Source: Streptomyces sp. NRRL F-5727 (GTDB lineage: Bacteria > Actinomycetota > Actinomycetes > Streptomycetales > Streptomycetaceae). Taken from it: a stretch of 18,372 nucleotides of DNA. Below the pieces are notes generated by a model. That model was not told the DNA's origin, did not search any database, and worked only from the letters and a program-made list of their open reading frames with translations. The DNA is taken from the NCBI RefSeq assembly GCF_000719555.1, contig NZ_JOGX01000095.1, positions 1 through 18,372 on the forward strand, read 5' to 3'. Shown here piece after piece: positions 1-6,572 of this stretch. The translations under genes were made by a program, and so were the position numbers. Numbering within the stretch: position 1 is the first letter of the stretch; every line of letters starts with the position of its first letter.

Positions 1-527
1 CCCCTTCCCCCGCCCTCGCCCCTCCGGTCGCCGCCCCTCCGACGGCCGCCGAACTGCTGGACTTCGCCCGGCGCACCGCCGCCGACCGGGCCCTCGTCGA
101 CTCCCTGCCGCTCGACCCCGAAGGGCGTACCTGGGTACGTCTCGACGGCCCCGGCGGCAGCGAGGCGTGGCTCATCGGCTGGCCGCCCGGCACCGGCACC
201 GGCTGGCACGACCACGCCGAGTCCTTCGGCGCCTTCGCCACCGCCCGCGGCAGCCTCACCGAGCACTCCCTCGCCGTACGCCTCCCGGCGGGCGGCTGGA
301 AGACCCTGGAGCTGGCGGAGGGCCTCGACCGCTCCCGCCGGCTCGACGCGGGCGACGGCCGCGCCTTCGGCCGCGACCACCTCCACGAGGTGCTGAACCT
401 CTCCCCCGACACCCACGCCGTCTCGGTGCACGCCTACTACCCGCCGCTCCCGCTGATCCGGCGCTTCAGCCGGACGGGCGCGGTGCTCCGCCTGGAGCAG
501 GTCGAGCGTCCGGAGGACTGGCAGTGA
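1..527 (+). CDS. Cysteine dioxygenase (type I, cupin), N-terminus truncated by window edge
   Basis: The frame is open from base 3 to the TGA at 525-527, giving 174 visible residues, so only a few N-terminal residues are probably missing. The first visible stretch is Pro/Ala-rich and the fold starts near AELLDFARR. Cysteine dioxygenases are small mononuclear Fe(II) cupins that oxidise L-cysteine to cysteine sulfinate in the cytoplasm. The His-x-His iron-binding pair is visible in GWHDHAESFGAF (codons 207-209 and 213-215), and the third His is in VSVHAYYPP (codon 429-431), followed by the Tyr pair typical of the active-site region. The stop overlaps the GTG of the downstream rhodanese gene, so the two are almost certainly co-translated. 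The family is recognised from motifs. Whether the substrate is cysteine or another thiol such as 3-mercaptopropionate cannot be settled from this alone. Confidence 0.88.
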   Translation, partial: PSPALAPPVAAPPTAAELLDFARRTAADRALVDSLPLDPEGRTWVRLDGPGGSEAWLIGWPPGTGTGWHDHAESFGAFATARGSLTEHSLAVRLPAGGWKTLELAEGLDRSRRLDAGDGRAFGRDHLHEVLNLSPDTHAVSVHAYYPPLPLIRRFSRTGAVLRLEQVERPEDWQ

Positions 528-937
528 GCGGGGAACGCGTCGGCATCGACGAGCTGCTGGAGCGGGTGCGGTCCGGCCTCGACCGGATCGACGCCCGCAC
601 CGCGTACGAGGAGTACGAGGCGGGTGCGGCGCTCCTGGTCGACACCCGCTACGCGGCCCTGCGCGACCGGGACGGCCTGGTCCCCGGCGCGCTGGTCGTG
701 GAGCGGAACGAACTGGAGTGGCGGCTCGATCCGCTGGGCAGTCACCGGTCCCCCCGGGCGACCGGCCACGACCTGCGGGTGGTGGTCTTCTGCAACGAGG
801 GCTACGCGTCCTCGCTGGCGGCGGAGTCGCTCCGCCGCCTGGGACTGCACCGGGCGACGGACCTGATCGGCGGCTTCCAGGCATGGAAGGCGGCGGGCCT
901 CCCGGTCCTCCTCCCGGCCACCAGAGCCACCGGCTGA
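524..937 (+). CDS. Rhodanese-like domain protein (single domain)
   Basis: This 137-residue protein starts at GTG 524, which overlaps the stop of the preceding cysteine dioxygenase gene (GTGA). A longer in-frame ORF exists, but it only reads through the dioxygenase gene in another frame. The fold is a single rhodanese domain: LLVDTRYAA near residues 37-45, an ERNELEWR segment, and the active-site loop with Cys90 in VVVFCNEGYAS, followed by AAESLRRLGL and GGFQAWKAAGLP, which are typical of the C-terminal half. Rhodaneses move sulfane sulfur through a persulfide on the loop Cys. Next to a cysteine dioxygenase, the inferred role is handling sulfane sulfur or sulfite linked to cysteine breakdown. 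The loop CNEGYAS differs from the CxxGxR type of classical thiosulfate sulfurtransferases, so the acceptor is unknown. Confidence 0.88.
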   Translation: MSGERVGIDELLERVRSGLDRIDARTAYEEYEAGAALLVDTRYAALRDRDGLVPGALVVERNELEWRLDPLGSHRSPRATGHDLRVVVFCNEGYASSLAAESLRRLGLHRATDLIGGFQAWKAAGLPVLLPATRATG

Positions 938-1054
938 CACCCGGCCGGCACGGCTCCGATCCCGACCCCGGCTCCAGGCCCGACGCCGGCCACGATTCCG
1001 GTGGTGGTTCCGGTTGTGGTCCGGTTCCGACACCTGGGGAGGTCCAGGGGAGGT
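938..1054. other. Convergent intergenic region, no strong terminator
   Basis: This is the gap between two convergent genes, the rhodanese gene and recX. It holds short G/T-rich tandem repeats and a weak stem (CCTGG at 1033-1037 with CCAGG at 1044-1048, 6-nt loop), which might help terminate either transcript. A long-range pairing GGCCGGC (943-949) with GCCGGCC (985-991) is also possible. Neither is convincing as an intrinsic terminator, and no gene is seen. Confidence 0.4.
996..1029. repeat. Short imperfect 12-bp tandem repeat
   Basis: Two 12-bp units, TTCCGGTGGTGG (996-1007) and TTCCGGTTGTGG (1008-1019), differ at one base and are followed by a partial third copy (TCCGGTTCCG). The repeat lies in the gap between convergent genes. 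It is probably slippage-derived, with no inferred function. Confidence 0.6.
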
Positions 1055-1621
1055 CTAGTAGCCCTCCTCCAGGCCGTCGGTGGACTCGCCCTCCTCCTCC
1101 AGCGCCTGGCGTACCACCCGCAGGGCCATGCCCTCCGGGTATCCCTTGCGGGCCAGCATGCCCGCGAGCCGTCTGAGCCGGCGGTCGCGGTCGAGCCCGC
1201 GGGTGGCGCGGAGCTTGCGCGCCACCAGCTCCCGGGCCGTGGCCTCCTCCTGTTCGGAGTCCAGCTGCCCGACGGCCTCCTGCACGAGGCCGGGGTCGAT
1301 CCCCTTGGTGCGCAGCTCGCGGGCGAGGGCCCGGCGGGCGAGGCCCCGGCCGTGGTGCCGGGACTCCACCCAGGCGTCCGCGAAGGCGGCGTCGTCGATG
1401 AGGCCGACGTCCTCGAAGCGGGCGAGGACCTCCTCGGCGATGTCGTCGGGGATCTCCCGCTTGCGCAGCGCATCGGCCAGCTGCTTGCGCGTGCGGGGGT
1501 TTCCGGTGAGCAGGCGCAGGCAGATCGCCCGCGCCCGCTCCGCCGGATCCTGGGGTGACAGCTCCTTCTCGGCCCTCGACGAGTCGGGGCTGTCACCCGG
1601 CCATTCGGTGCGACCGGTCAC
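1055..1621 (-). CDS. recX: Recombination regulatory protein RecX
   Basis: The 188-residue protein starts at GTG 1621, only 4 nt after the recA stop, so translation is probably coupled to recA. A longer open frame runs back into recA, but its extension is a low-complexity Pro/Arg antiframe. RecX binds RecA filaments and limits their extension or activity. Family features are the three-helix repeats: AERARAICLRLLTGNPRTRKQ, KREIPDDIAEEVLARFEDVGLIDDAAFADAW, and GIDPGLVQEAV, then a C-terminal repeat ending in ALEEEGE. The N-terminal 20 residues or so (TGRTEWPGDSPDSSRAEKE) look disordered. The recA-recX order and strand match other actinobacteria. Expression should follow the SOS promoter of recA, with readthrough across the 4-nt gap. 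Confidence 0.93.
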   Translation of the reverse strand: MTGRTEWPGDSPDSSRAEKELSPQDPAERARAICLRLLTGNPRTRKQLADALRKREIPDDIAEEVLARFEDVGLIDDAAFADAWVESRHHGRGLARRALARELRTKGIDPGLVQEAVGQLDSEQEEATARELVARKLRATRGLDRDRRLRRLAGMLARKGYPEGMALRVVRQALEEEGESTDGLEEGY

Positions 1622-1625
1622 CGGT

Positions 1626-2759
1626 TCAGCTCTTGGCCGCGGTGGCCTTGGTCGCCTTGACGGCCTTGGCCGCCGTGGCCGGGGCGGCCTTGGCGTCGTC
1701 CGCGCCGGCCGCGTCGGCCGCACCCGCCGCGGCGGTGTCCGCTTCGGCCTTCGCGGCGTCGGGACGGACGCCGACGCCCAGCTTCTCCTTGATCTTCTTC
1801 TCGATCTCGTTGGCGAGGTCGGGGTTGTCCTTCAGGAAGTTGCGGGCGTTCTCCTTGCCCTGGCCGAGCTGGTCGCCCTCGTACGTGTACCAGGCGCCGG
1901 CCTTGCGGACGAAGCCGTGCTCCACGCCCATGTCGATCAGGCCGCCCTCGCGGCTGATGCCCTGGCCGTAGAGGATGTCGAACTCGGCCTGCTTGAACGG
2001 GGGCGCGACCTTGTTCTTGACGACCTTGACGCGGGTGCGGTTGCCGACCGCCTCCGTGCCGTCCTTGAGGGTCTCGATGCGGCGGATGTCGAGGCGCACC
2101 GAGGCGTAGAACTTCAGCGCGCGACCACCGGTCGTGGTCTCCGGCGAGCCGAACATCACACCGATCTTCTCGCGGAGCTGGTTGATGAAGATCGCGGTGG
2201 TCTTGGACTGGTTGAGGGCGCTGGTGATCTTCCGGAGGGCCTGGCTCATCAGCCGGGCCTGGAGACCCACGTGGGAGTCGCCCATCTCGCCCTCGATCTC
2301 CGCGCGCGGGACGAGCGCCGCGACGGAGTCGATGACGATGAGGTCGAGGGCGCCGGAGCGCACCAGCATGTCGACGATCTCGAGGGCCTGCTCGCCGTTG
2401 TCCGGCTGGGACAGGATGAGGTTGTCGATGTCGACGCCGAGCTTCTTGGCGTACTCGGGGTCGAGGGCGTGCTCGGCGTCGACGAAGGCGACCTGTCCGC
2501 CGGCCTTCTGCGCGTTGGCCACGGCGTGCAGGGTCAGGGTCGTCTTACCGGAGGACTCCGGGCCGTAGATCTCCACGACACGGCCACGCGGCAGACCGCC
2601 GACGCCGAGGGCGACGTCGAGAGCGGTCGAGCCGGTGGAGATCACCTCGATCGGCTCCTGGGTGCGGTCGCCCATGCGCATCACGGCGCCCTTGCCGAAT
2701 TGGCGTTCAATCTGTGCGAGCGCGGCGTCGAGCGCCTTCTCGCGGTCGGTTCCTGCCAT
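1626..2759 (-). CDS. recA: Recombinase RecA
   Basis: This is a full-length 377-residue RecA starting [10 protein letters not shown]. RecA forms ATP-dependent filaments on single-stranded DNA, catalyses strand exchange and triggers LexA self-cleavage. Residue numbers coincide with E. coli RecA: Walker A GPESSGKT at 66-73 (Lys72), catalytic Glu96 in FVDAEHA, Walker B LIVIDS with Asp144, and loop L2 around 195-209 ([15 protein letters not shown]). The start is supported by a GGTGGA just upstream and by the family N-terminus; in-frame codons at ATG 2795 and TTG 2882 lack ribosome sites. Residues 331-377 form an Ala-rich tail whose first half is acidic and whose end is lysine-rich ([13 protein letters not shown]). 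Transcription is expected from the SOS-type promoter at 2897-2926, leaving a leader of about 130 nt. recX follows after 4 nt. Confidence 0.99.
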   Translation of the reverse strand: MAGTDREKALDAALAQIERQFGKGAVMRMGDRTQEPIEVISTGSTALDVALGVGGLPRGRVVEIYGPESSGKTTLTLHAVANAQKAGGQVAFVDAEHALDPEYAKKLGVDIDNLILSQPDNGEQALEIVDMLVRSGALDLIVIDSVAALVPRAEIEGEMGDSHVGLQARLMSQALRKITSALNQSKTTAIFINQLREKIGVMFGSPETTTGGRALKFYASVRLDIRRIETLKDGTEAVGNRTRVKVVKNKVAPPFKQAEFDILYGQGISREGGLIDMGVEHGFVRKAGAWYTYEGDQLGQGKENARNFLKDNPDLANEIEKKIKEKLGVGVRPDAAKAEADTAAAGAADAAGADDAKAAPATAAKAVKATKATAAKS

Positions 2760-2848
2760 GGGTTCCACCCGGTTTGCTTGAGTCGATCGCTTCATGTGAA
2801 AGACGCTAACCCCTGCCACTGACAATGGGTCCTCGCGTCTCTCCGACC

Positions 2849-2857
2849 TGTGGACAA
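2849..2857 (-). promoter_or_regulatory. DnaA-box-like nonamer in the recA leader
   Basis: The minus strand reads TTGTCCACA, identical to the preferred DnaA box of Streptomyces oriC. It lies downstream of the inferred recA transcript start. The surrounding bases (CCTGTGGACAAC on the plus strand) are repeated exactly at the upstream copy. Binding is inferred, not shown. Confidence 0.6.
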
Positions 2858-2896
2858 CTCGCCGAGATGCCCGCGATTCCAAGGGCCGGAACCTTC

Positions 2897-2926
2897 ATAA
2901 GAATAGATGTTCGATTTTCGTGTCAA
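2897..2926 (-). promoter_or_regulatory. recA promoter (-35/-10)
   Basis: Read on the minus strand there is a perfect -35 TTGACA (2926-2921), an 18-nt spacer and a -10 TCTTAT (2902-2897). This predicts a transcript start near 2890 and a leader of roughly 130 nt before the recA ATG. The LexA box lies over the spacer and the -10. The hexamers and spacing are read directly; the start site is inferred. Confidence 0.8.
2901..2912 (-). promoter_or_regulatory. LexA (SOS/Cheo) box of recA
   Basis: The minus strand reads GAACATCTATTC. The actinobacterial LexA operator consensus is GAAC-N4-GTTC, so the left half is perfect and the right half has one mismatch (ATTC). It is flanked by TC on its left side, as in the extended consensus TCGAAC. 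Its position over the spacer and -10 of the recA promoter is where a repressor would block RNA polymerase. Confidence 0.82.
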
Positions 2927-2943
2927 GCGCGCCACGCGCCCCC

Positions 2944-2952
2944 TGTGGACAA
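2944..2952 (-). promoter_or_regulatory. DnaA-box-like nonamer upstream of the recA promoter
   Basis: This is a second perfect TTGTCCACA on the minus strand, 17 nt upstream of the -35 of recA and in the same orientation as the copy at 2849-2857. The two start points are 95 bp apart, close to nine helical turns. It is also 16 nt past the stop codon of the upstream gene. Confidence 0.6.
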
Positions 2953-2968
2953 CGTCGCCGGACAGGAC

Positions 2969-3565
2969 CTAGTCGCCGTCCTCGTCCCACCCGGGGTCGA
3001 GTCCCAGCCCCGGCTCCCACCCCGCCTCCGCCTCCCGGTCGGCGCGGGAGAGCGTCTCGCCGATCATGCGGGTGGCGAAGTCGACGTCGCCGGCGATCCG
3101 GTTGATGTGCTCGGCCAGCAGCAGCGCGGTGGCCTCCAGAGCGGTCATCTCCTCCTTGGTCCAGTCCCCGTACTGGCGGCGCCAGAGACTGGGGCTCAGA
3201 CCGGTGCCGGCCGCGATCACCAGGCCGGCCATGGTGGGGATCGCCTCGGGCCTGACGCTCCGGGGCATCATGCGCAGCGTCGTCACGAGGCTGGGGACCA
3301 CGTACTCGATGACGTCCCGCTCGTGCTCCTCGTGGACCCTGCGCAGCCACTTCATGAACATGAAGACGAGCGTGCAGGCGCCGTCCAGCAGGTCGTGGAC
3401 GCCGCGCAGATCCAGGGACGCGGTGAACTGGTCGAGCAGCCGCTGCTGTTCGGGGTCGGTCCCGGTCCTGCCGTCGTGGACGGCCTTGAGCCGGGAGTCG
3501 ATCACCATCAGCGCTCCGTCCACGTCTCCGGCGGGGGCGTAGCGGGGGTCGCAGGACGATGACAC
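2969..3565 (-). CDS. Uncharacterised protein, 198 residues, upstream of recA
   Basis: I do not recognise this protein. The start is GTG 3565, chosen because a perfect AGGAGG (3577-3572) sits 6 nt upstream; the frame itself stays open much further without a meaningful start. The sequence looks soluble and largely helical: a first segment VIDSRLKAVHDG around 21-32, an amphipathic region rich in Phe/Met (CTLVFMFMKWLRRVHEEHERD) near 63-83, a glycine-containing stretch around a tryptophan (SLWRRQYGDWTKEEM), a helix TALLLAEHINRIAGDVDFATRMIGETL, and a Gly/Trp/acidic tail ending DEDGD. There are no signal peptide, membrane spans or catalytic motifs that I can name. It is followed by recA on the same strand 209 nt downstream, but recA has its own promoter. 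Its product could be a regulator or partner; no function is assigned. Confidence 0.8.
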   Translation of the reverse strand: MSSSCDPRYAPAGDVDGALMVIDSRLKAVHDGRTGTDPEQQRLLDQFTASLDLRGVHDLLDGACTLVFMFMKWLRRVHEEHERDVIEYVVPSLVTTLRMMPRSVRPEAIPTMAGLVIAAGTGLSPSLWRRQYGDWTKEEMTALEATALLLAEHINRIAGDVDFATRMIGETLSRADREAEAGWEPGLGLDPGWDEDGD

Positions 3566-3571
3566 AGGCTT

Positions 3572-3577
3572 CCTCCT
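3572..3577 (-). promoter_or_regulatory. Ribosome binding site deciding the start at 3565
   Basis: The minus strand reads AGGAGG, a perfect anti-16S match, with a 6-nt spacer to GTG 3565. This selects the GTG over the downstream ATG (MVIDSRL). Confidence 0.8.
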
Positions 3578-3739
3578 CGTAGGACCGCGTTCGGCACGGT
3601 CATTCCGTACGGTAGGAGGCTCGTCGAACGGGTTCCCGCGGTTCGCCGGAAACGACCTACAGACGACTGAACCGGACCCGGTGCATTGACCGACGGAACA
3701 CCTCCGGGTGCGCTCCGGCGCGTTCGCGACGAAGCGCGC

Positions 3740-3760
3740 GCCGGCGGCCGGACCGCCGGC
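3740..3760 (-). terminator. Candidate GC-rich stem-loop terminator after the SGNH hydrolase gene
   Basis: An 8-bp perfect stem (GCCGGCGG at 3740-3747 with CCGCCGGC at 3753-3760) closes a 5-nt loop (CCGGA). It begins 33 nt past the SGNH hydrolase stop. There is no T-run, which is usual for Streptomyces terminators but lowers certainty. Confidence 0.45.
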
Positions 3761-3792
3761 CGCCCGGCCCCACCGGCCGGATCCCGGCCCGC

Positions 3793-4566
3793 CTACCCCA
3801 CCGGCCGGAGGTCCGGGCGCTTGGCGACCCGGCCGTCGCCGGAGGACCGGCCGCGCAGGCGGCGCGCGATCCAGGGGCCGAGGAAGGATCCGGCCCAGAC
3901 GAGTTCGCCGGCGGCGGCGCGCAGTCCCGTGGGGGCCGGCCGGGGCGGCAGCGGCCGGGTCCAGCCGTCGTCGCTTTCGGGGAGGGCGAGCGCGTCGGCG
4001 ACCGCGGCCGCGATCCGCGCATGTCCGAGCGGCGAGGCGTGCAGCCGGTCCGCGCTCCAGAGCCGCGGGTCGGTGACCACGTCGTGGCGGGCGGTCTCGG
4101 CGACGGTCACGCCGTGCCGCCGGGCGGCCTCCCGGATCCGGTCGTTGAGGGCGTGGACGCGGGGCGCGAGCGGGCGGGCCAGCGGGGTGATCCGGCCGAC
4201 GTCGGGAAAGGTGAGGGTGGCCACCCGGGCGCCCTGGGCGGTCAGGGCCGCGAAGACGGCGTCCAGGTGGCCGGCCGTCTCGTCGGCGTCGAAGCCCGGC
4301 CGGAGGAGGTCGTTCACCCCGGCGACGACGGTGGCGAGGTCGGGCCGAAGCGCGAGGGCCGCGGGGAGCTGCTCCTCGCGCACCGCGCCGGCCAGGCGGC
4401 CGCGCACGGCGAGGTTGGCGTACCGGAGGCCCGGTTCGGTGCGGGCGAGCTGCTCGGCGAGCCGGTCGGCCCAGCCGCGCAGCCCGGTGCGGTCGTCGCC
4501 GTCGCCGATCCCCTCGGTCTGACTGTCGCCGAGTGCCACGTACCGCCGGTATCCGTGCGCGTCCAT
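3793..4566 (-). CDS. SGNH/GDSL-type hydrolase
   Basis: The protein has 257 residues. The family blocks are clear: block I YVALGDSQTEG with the nucleophile Ser15, block II Gly56 in NLAVRGRLAG, block III Asn85 in VAGVNDLL, and block V DRLHASPLGH with catalytic Asp173 and His176. These enzymes are serine esterases or lipases acting on small acyl esters. There is no signal peptide, so it probably works in the cytoplasm. The C-terminal 70 residues after block V (Pro/Arg rich, WTRPLPPRPAPTG then WIARRLRGR) are beyond the minimal fold and basic. The substrate cannot be told. It diverges from the two-component system across a 94-bp AT-rich gap. The start ATG 4566 follows a GGGAAGG at about 10 nt. Confidence 0.9.
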   Translation of the reverse strand: MDAHGYRRYVALGDSQTEGIGDGDDRTGLRGWADRLAEQLARTEPGLRYANLAVRGRLAGAVREEQLPAALALRPDLATVVAGVNDLLRPGFDADETAGHLDAVFAALTAQGARVATLTFPDVGRITPLARPLAPRVHALNDRIREAARRHGVTVAETARHDVVTDPRLWSADRLHASPLGHARIAAAVADALALPESDDGWTRPLPPRPAPTGLRAAAGELVWAGSFLGPWIARRLRGRSSGDGRVAKRPDLRPVG

Positions 4567-4660
4567 CGATCGGCCGCCTTCCCGTACCCCACCTATTCAA
4601 CTTTTTTAGTATAGAGGGATACGGGCAGCCCGTGGCGTTCGTCCGCCTATCCTTCGAGCC
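4567..4660. promoter_or_regulatory. Divergent AT-rich promoter region (SGNH hydrolase / histidine kinase)
   Basis: An island of AT bases (TTTTTTAGTATAGAG around 4602-4616) in otherwise GC-rich DNA lies between two divergent genes. On the plus strand TATCCT (4648-4653) is a possible -10 placed 7 nt before the kinase ATG at 4661. On the minus strand TATACT is a possible -10 for the hydrolase gene. A small inverted repeat, ACGGG-CAG-CCCGT (4621-4633), could be an operator or mere structure. No clean -35 hexamers are seen. Confidence 0.45.
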
Positions 4661-5881
4661 ATGCGCCTCCCGCCCCGGACCGCCGACGCCCTGATCGCCG
4701 GCCTCGTCCTCCTCCTGGTGACGGTCTGGACGCTGATCTCCGGGTGGCACGTACACGAGTCCGCCCCGCGCGCCGCGCTCGGCTGGGCTCTCGTGGTGGT
4801 CGGCTGTTGCGCGCTCGCGCTCCGGCGGACCTGGCCGGTCGCCGTCGCCGTCGTCACCCTCCTCGCGTGCGTCGCCTACTACCCGCTGTCCGAGCAGGAC
4901 GGGCCGCTCATGATCGCCTTCGCCCTCGCGCTGTACACCACGGCCGCCGAGGGCCGGTTCGCCGCCGCCGTCGCGCTCGCCGCGGCCACCCTGCTCGCCG
5001 TCGGCGTCGGCGAGGCCCGCCAGGAGCCGGGCCACCGGCAGATCGACGAGGCCGCGCTCGCCATGCTCGCCGGCTGGCTGATCAGCCTGGTCGCCGTGGG
5101 CCGCGCCCAGCGCACCCGGATCGCCTACCTCCACGAGGTGGAGCAGCGGGCCCTCGCGGCCGAGCGCGAGCAGGAGGCCCGCGCCCGGCAGAGCGCCACC
5201 GAGGAGCGGCTGCGGATCGCCCGCGAACTCCACGACGTCCTCGGCCACACCGTCTCCCTCATCAACGTGCAGTCCGGCGCCGCCCTGCACCGGCTCGCCA
5301 AGCGCCCCGACGCCGAGACCGCGCTCGCCACCGCCACCGAGGCCCTGACCGCGGTGCGCACCACCAGCAAGGACGCCCTGCGGGAGCTCCGCGCCACCCT
5401 CGGCGTGCTGCGCGGCGCCGACGAGGCCGCGCCGACCGCGCCGCCCGCCTCCGGTCTGGCGCTCCTCGGCGACCTGACGGCCCGGGCCCGTTCGGCCGGC
5501 CTCGACGTCCGCACCCGGGTCACCGGCACGCCCGTCCCGCTGCCGCCGCCCGTGGACCTCGCCGCGTACCGCATCGTGCAGGAGTCGCTCACCAACGTGA
5601 CCCGCCACTCGGCCGCCTCGACCGTCACCGTCACCCTCGACTGGGAGGCGGCGACCGGCACGGTACGGATCCGGATCGCGGACGACGGCGGCGGCACCCC
5701 GCGGCCCCGCCCCGACGACCGGGACCGCGCCGGGACGGCCGGCGGCAGCGGCGTACGGGGCATGACCGAACGGGCCCGCGCCCTCGGCGGCACCCTCACC
5801 GCCGGGCCGGCCGACGGCGGATTCCTCGTCGACGCCCGCCTCCCCACGAGCCTCACCCCGTACGAAGGGAAGCAGCGATGA
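4661..5881 (+). CDS. Two-component sensor histidine kinase, NarL/DesK type
   Basis: This is a 406-residue membrane sensor kinase. The N-terminal half has about five hydrophobic spans (roughly 11-29, 38-54, 58-75, 82-116 broken, 130-147) with almost no extracytoplasmic domain, so it probably senses membrane or intracellular signals. A coiled segment (160-180) leads to the HisKA_3 dimerisation domain with phospho-accepting His191 in ARELHDVLGHTVS, then a HATPase domain with the N-box Asn312 in ESLTNVTRHS, ADDGGG as G1, and GVRGMTERARALGG as the later G-box. It is immediately followed, by ATGA overlap, by its response regulator. There is no clear ribosome site before ATG 4661, and TATCCT at 4648 would give a leaderless transcript; this is inference. 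The stimulus is unknown. Confidence 0.93.
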   Translation: MRLPPRTADALIAGLVLLLVTVWTLISGWHVHESAPRAALGWALVVVGCCALALRRTWPVAVAVVTLLACVAYYPLSEQDGPLMIAFALALYTTAAEGRFAAAVALAAATLLAVGVGEARQEPGHRQIDEAALAMLAGWLISLVAVGRAQRTRIAYLHEVEQRALAAEREQEARARQSATEERLRIARELHDVLGHTVSLINVQSGAALHRLAKRPDAETALATATEALTAVRTTSKDALRELRATLGVLRGADEAAPTAPPASGLALLGDLTARARSAGLDVRTRVTGTPVPLPPPVDLAAYRIVQESLTNVTRHSAASTVTVTLDWEAATGTVRIRIADDGGGTPRPRPDDRDRAGTAGGSGVRGMTERARALGGTLTAGPADGGFLVDARLPTSLTPYEGKQR

Positions 5882-6555
5882 TCCGCGTCGTGCTCGCCGA
5901 CGACCAGACCCTCGTCCGGGCCGGTTTCCGGTCGATCCTCTCCGACGAGGAGGACATCGAGGTCGTCGGAGAGGCAGGGGACGGCGAGCAGGCCGTCGCA
6001 CTCGCCGACGAACTCCGCCCGGACGTCGTCCTCATGGACATCCGCATGCCGGTCCTCGACGGCCTGGAGGCCACCCGCCGCATCACCGCCGACCCCCGGC
6101 TCGACGGCGTGAAGGTCGTCATCCTCACCACCTTCGACGAGGACGAGCACGTGTACGGGGCGCTGCGCGGCGGCGCCTCCGGCTTCCTCGTCAAGGACAC
6201 CGAGCCGATGGAACTGCTGCACGCGGTGCGGGTCGTGGCGCGGGGCGACGCCCTCATCGCCCCGGCGGTGACCCGCAGGCTCATCGCCGAGTTCGCCGTC
6301 CGCGCCGACCCGGCCGGCCGCCGCCCCGACCCGGCGCCGCGCCTGGAGGTCCTCACCGACCGCGAGCGGGAGGTCCTGGGCCTGGTCGGAGCCGGGCTGT
6401 CCAACGACGAGATCGCCGGCCGGCTCGTCCTCTCCCCCGCGACCGCCAAGACCCACGTCAGCCGCATCATGACCAAGCTGGAGGTCAGGGACCGGGCCCA
6501 GCTCGTCGTCCTGGCCTACGAATCAGGGATGATCACCCCCGGCTGGCTGGCCTGA
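5878..6555 (+). CDS. Response regulator, NarL/LuxR family
   Basis: The protein has 225 residues. The receiver domain covers about 1-120, with the acidic pair Asp8/Asp9 and phospho-acceptor Asp54 in VVLMDIRMP, then TTFDEDEH and the switch Lys in GFLVKD. A linker rich in Pro/Arg leads to a LuxR-type helix-turn-helix near 160-220 (LTDREREVLGLVGAGLSNDEIAGRL, then TAKTHVSRIMTKLEVRDRAQ). It binds DNA as a dimer when phosphorylated by its partner kinase, whose stop codon overlaps its ATG. A GAAGGGAAG upstream is a good ribosome site. Targets are unknown. The nearest downstream genes, cydA and cydB, start 173 nt later on the same strand and are plausible, unproven targets. Confidence 0.94.
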   Translation: MIRVVLADDQTLVRAGFRSILSDEEDIEVVGEAGDGEQAVALADELRPDVVLMDIRMPVLDGLEATRRITADPRLDGVKVVILTTFDEDEHVYGALRGGASGFLVKDTEPMELLHAVRVVARGDALIAPAVTRRLIAEFAVRADPAGRRPDPAPRLEVLTDREREVLGLVGAGLSNDEIAGRLVLSPATAKTHVSRIMTKLEVRDRAQLVVLAYESGMITPGWLA

Positions 6556-6572
6556 CGGCCCCGGCCGGGCCG
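6556..6572 (+). terminator. Candidate stem-loop after the response regulator gene
   Basis: CGGCCC (6556-6561) pairs with GGGCCG (6567-6572) around a 5-nt loop, starting right after the stop codon. A loopless 10-bp palindrome CCCCTAGGGG follows at 6587-6596. There is no T-run. This could separate the two-component genes from cydA. Confidence 0.35.

Larger units (their letters stand above)
3566..3792. other. Intergenic region, 227 nt, below the SGNH gene and above the 198-residue gene
   Basis: This is the longest gap in the window. It holds the ribosome site at 3572-3577, a GC-rich stem-loop at 3740-3760, and the inverted repeat GAAC-GG-GTTC at 3626-3635. A promoter for the minus-strand gene starting at 3565 is expected here, but I cannot pick a convincing -35/-10 pair. 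No further gene is seen. Confidence 0.5.

Noticed and set aside
2760..2882. In-frame extension of recA to ATG 2795 or TTG 2882
   Set aside because: Neither codon has a ribosome site, the extension contains no RecA-like sequence, and [10 protein letters not shown] matches the family start.
3626..3635. GAAC-GG-GTTC as a second LexA box
   Set aside because: The half-sites are spaced by 2 nt instead of 4, which does not fit the LexA consensus.
2969..6001. A 1,010-residue minus-strand open frame covering SGNH and kinase genes
   Set aside because: It is a GC-bias shadow: low-complexity Arg/Pro/Gly sequence outside the last 198 codons, which alone form the real gene at 2969-3565.
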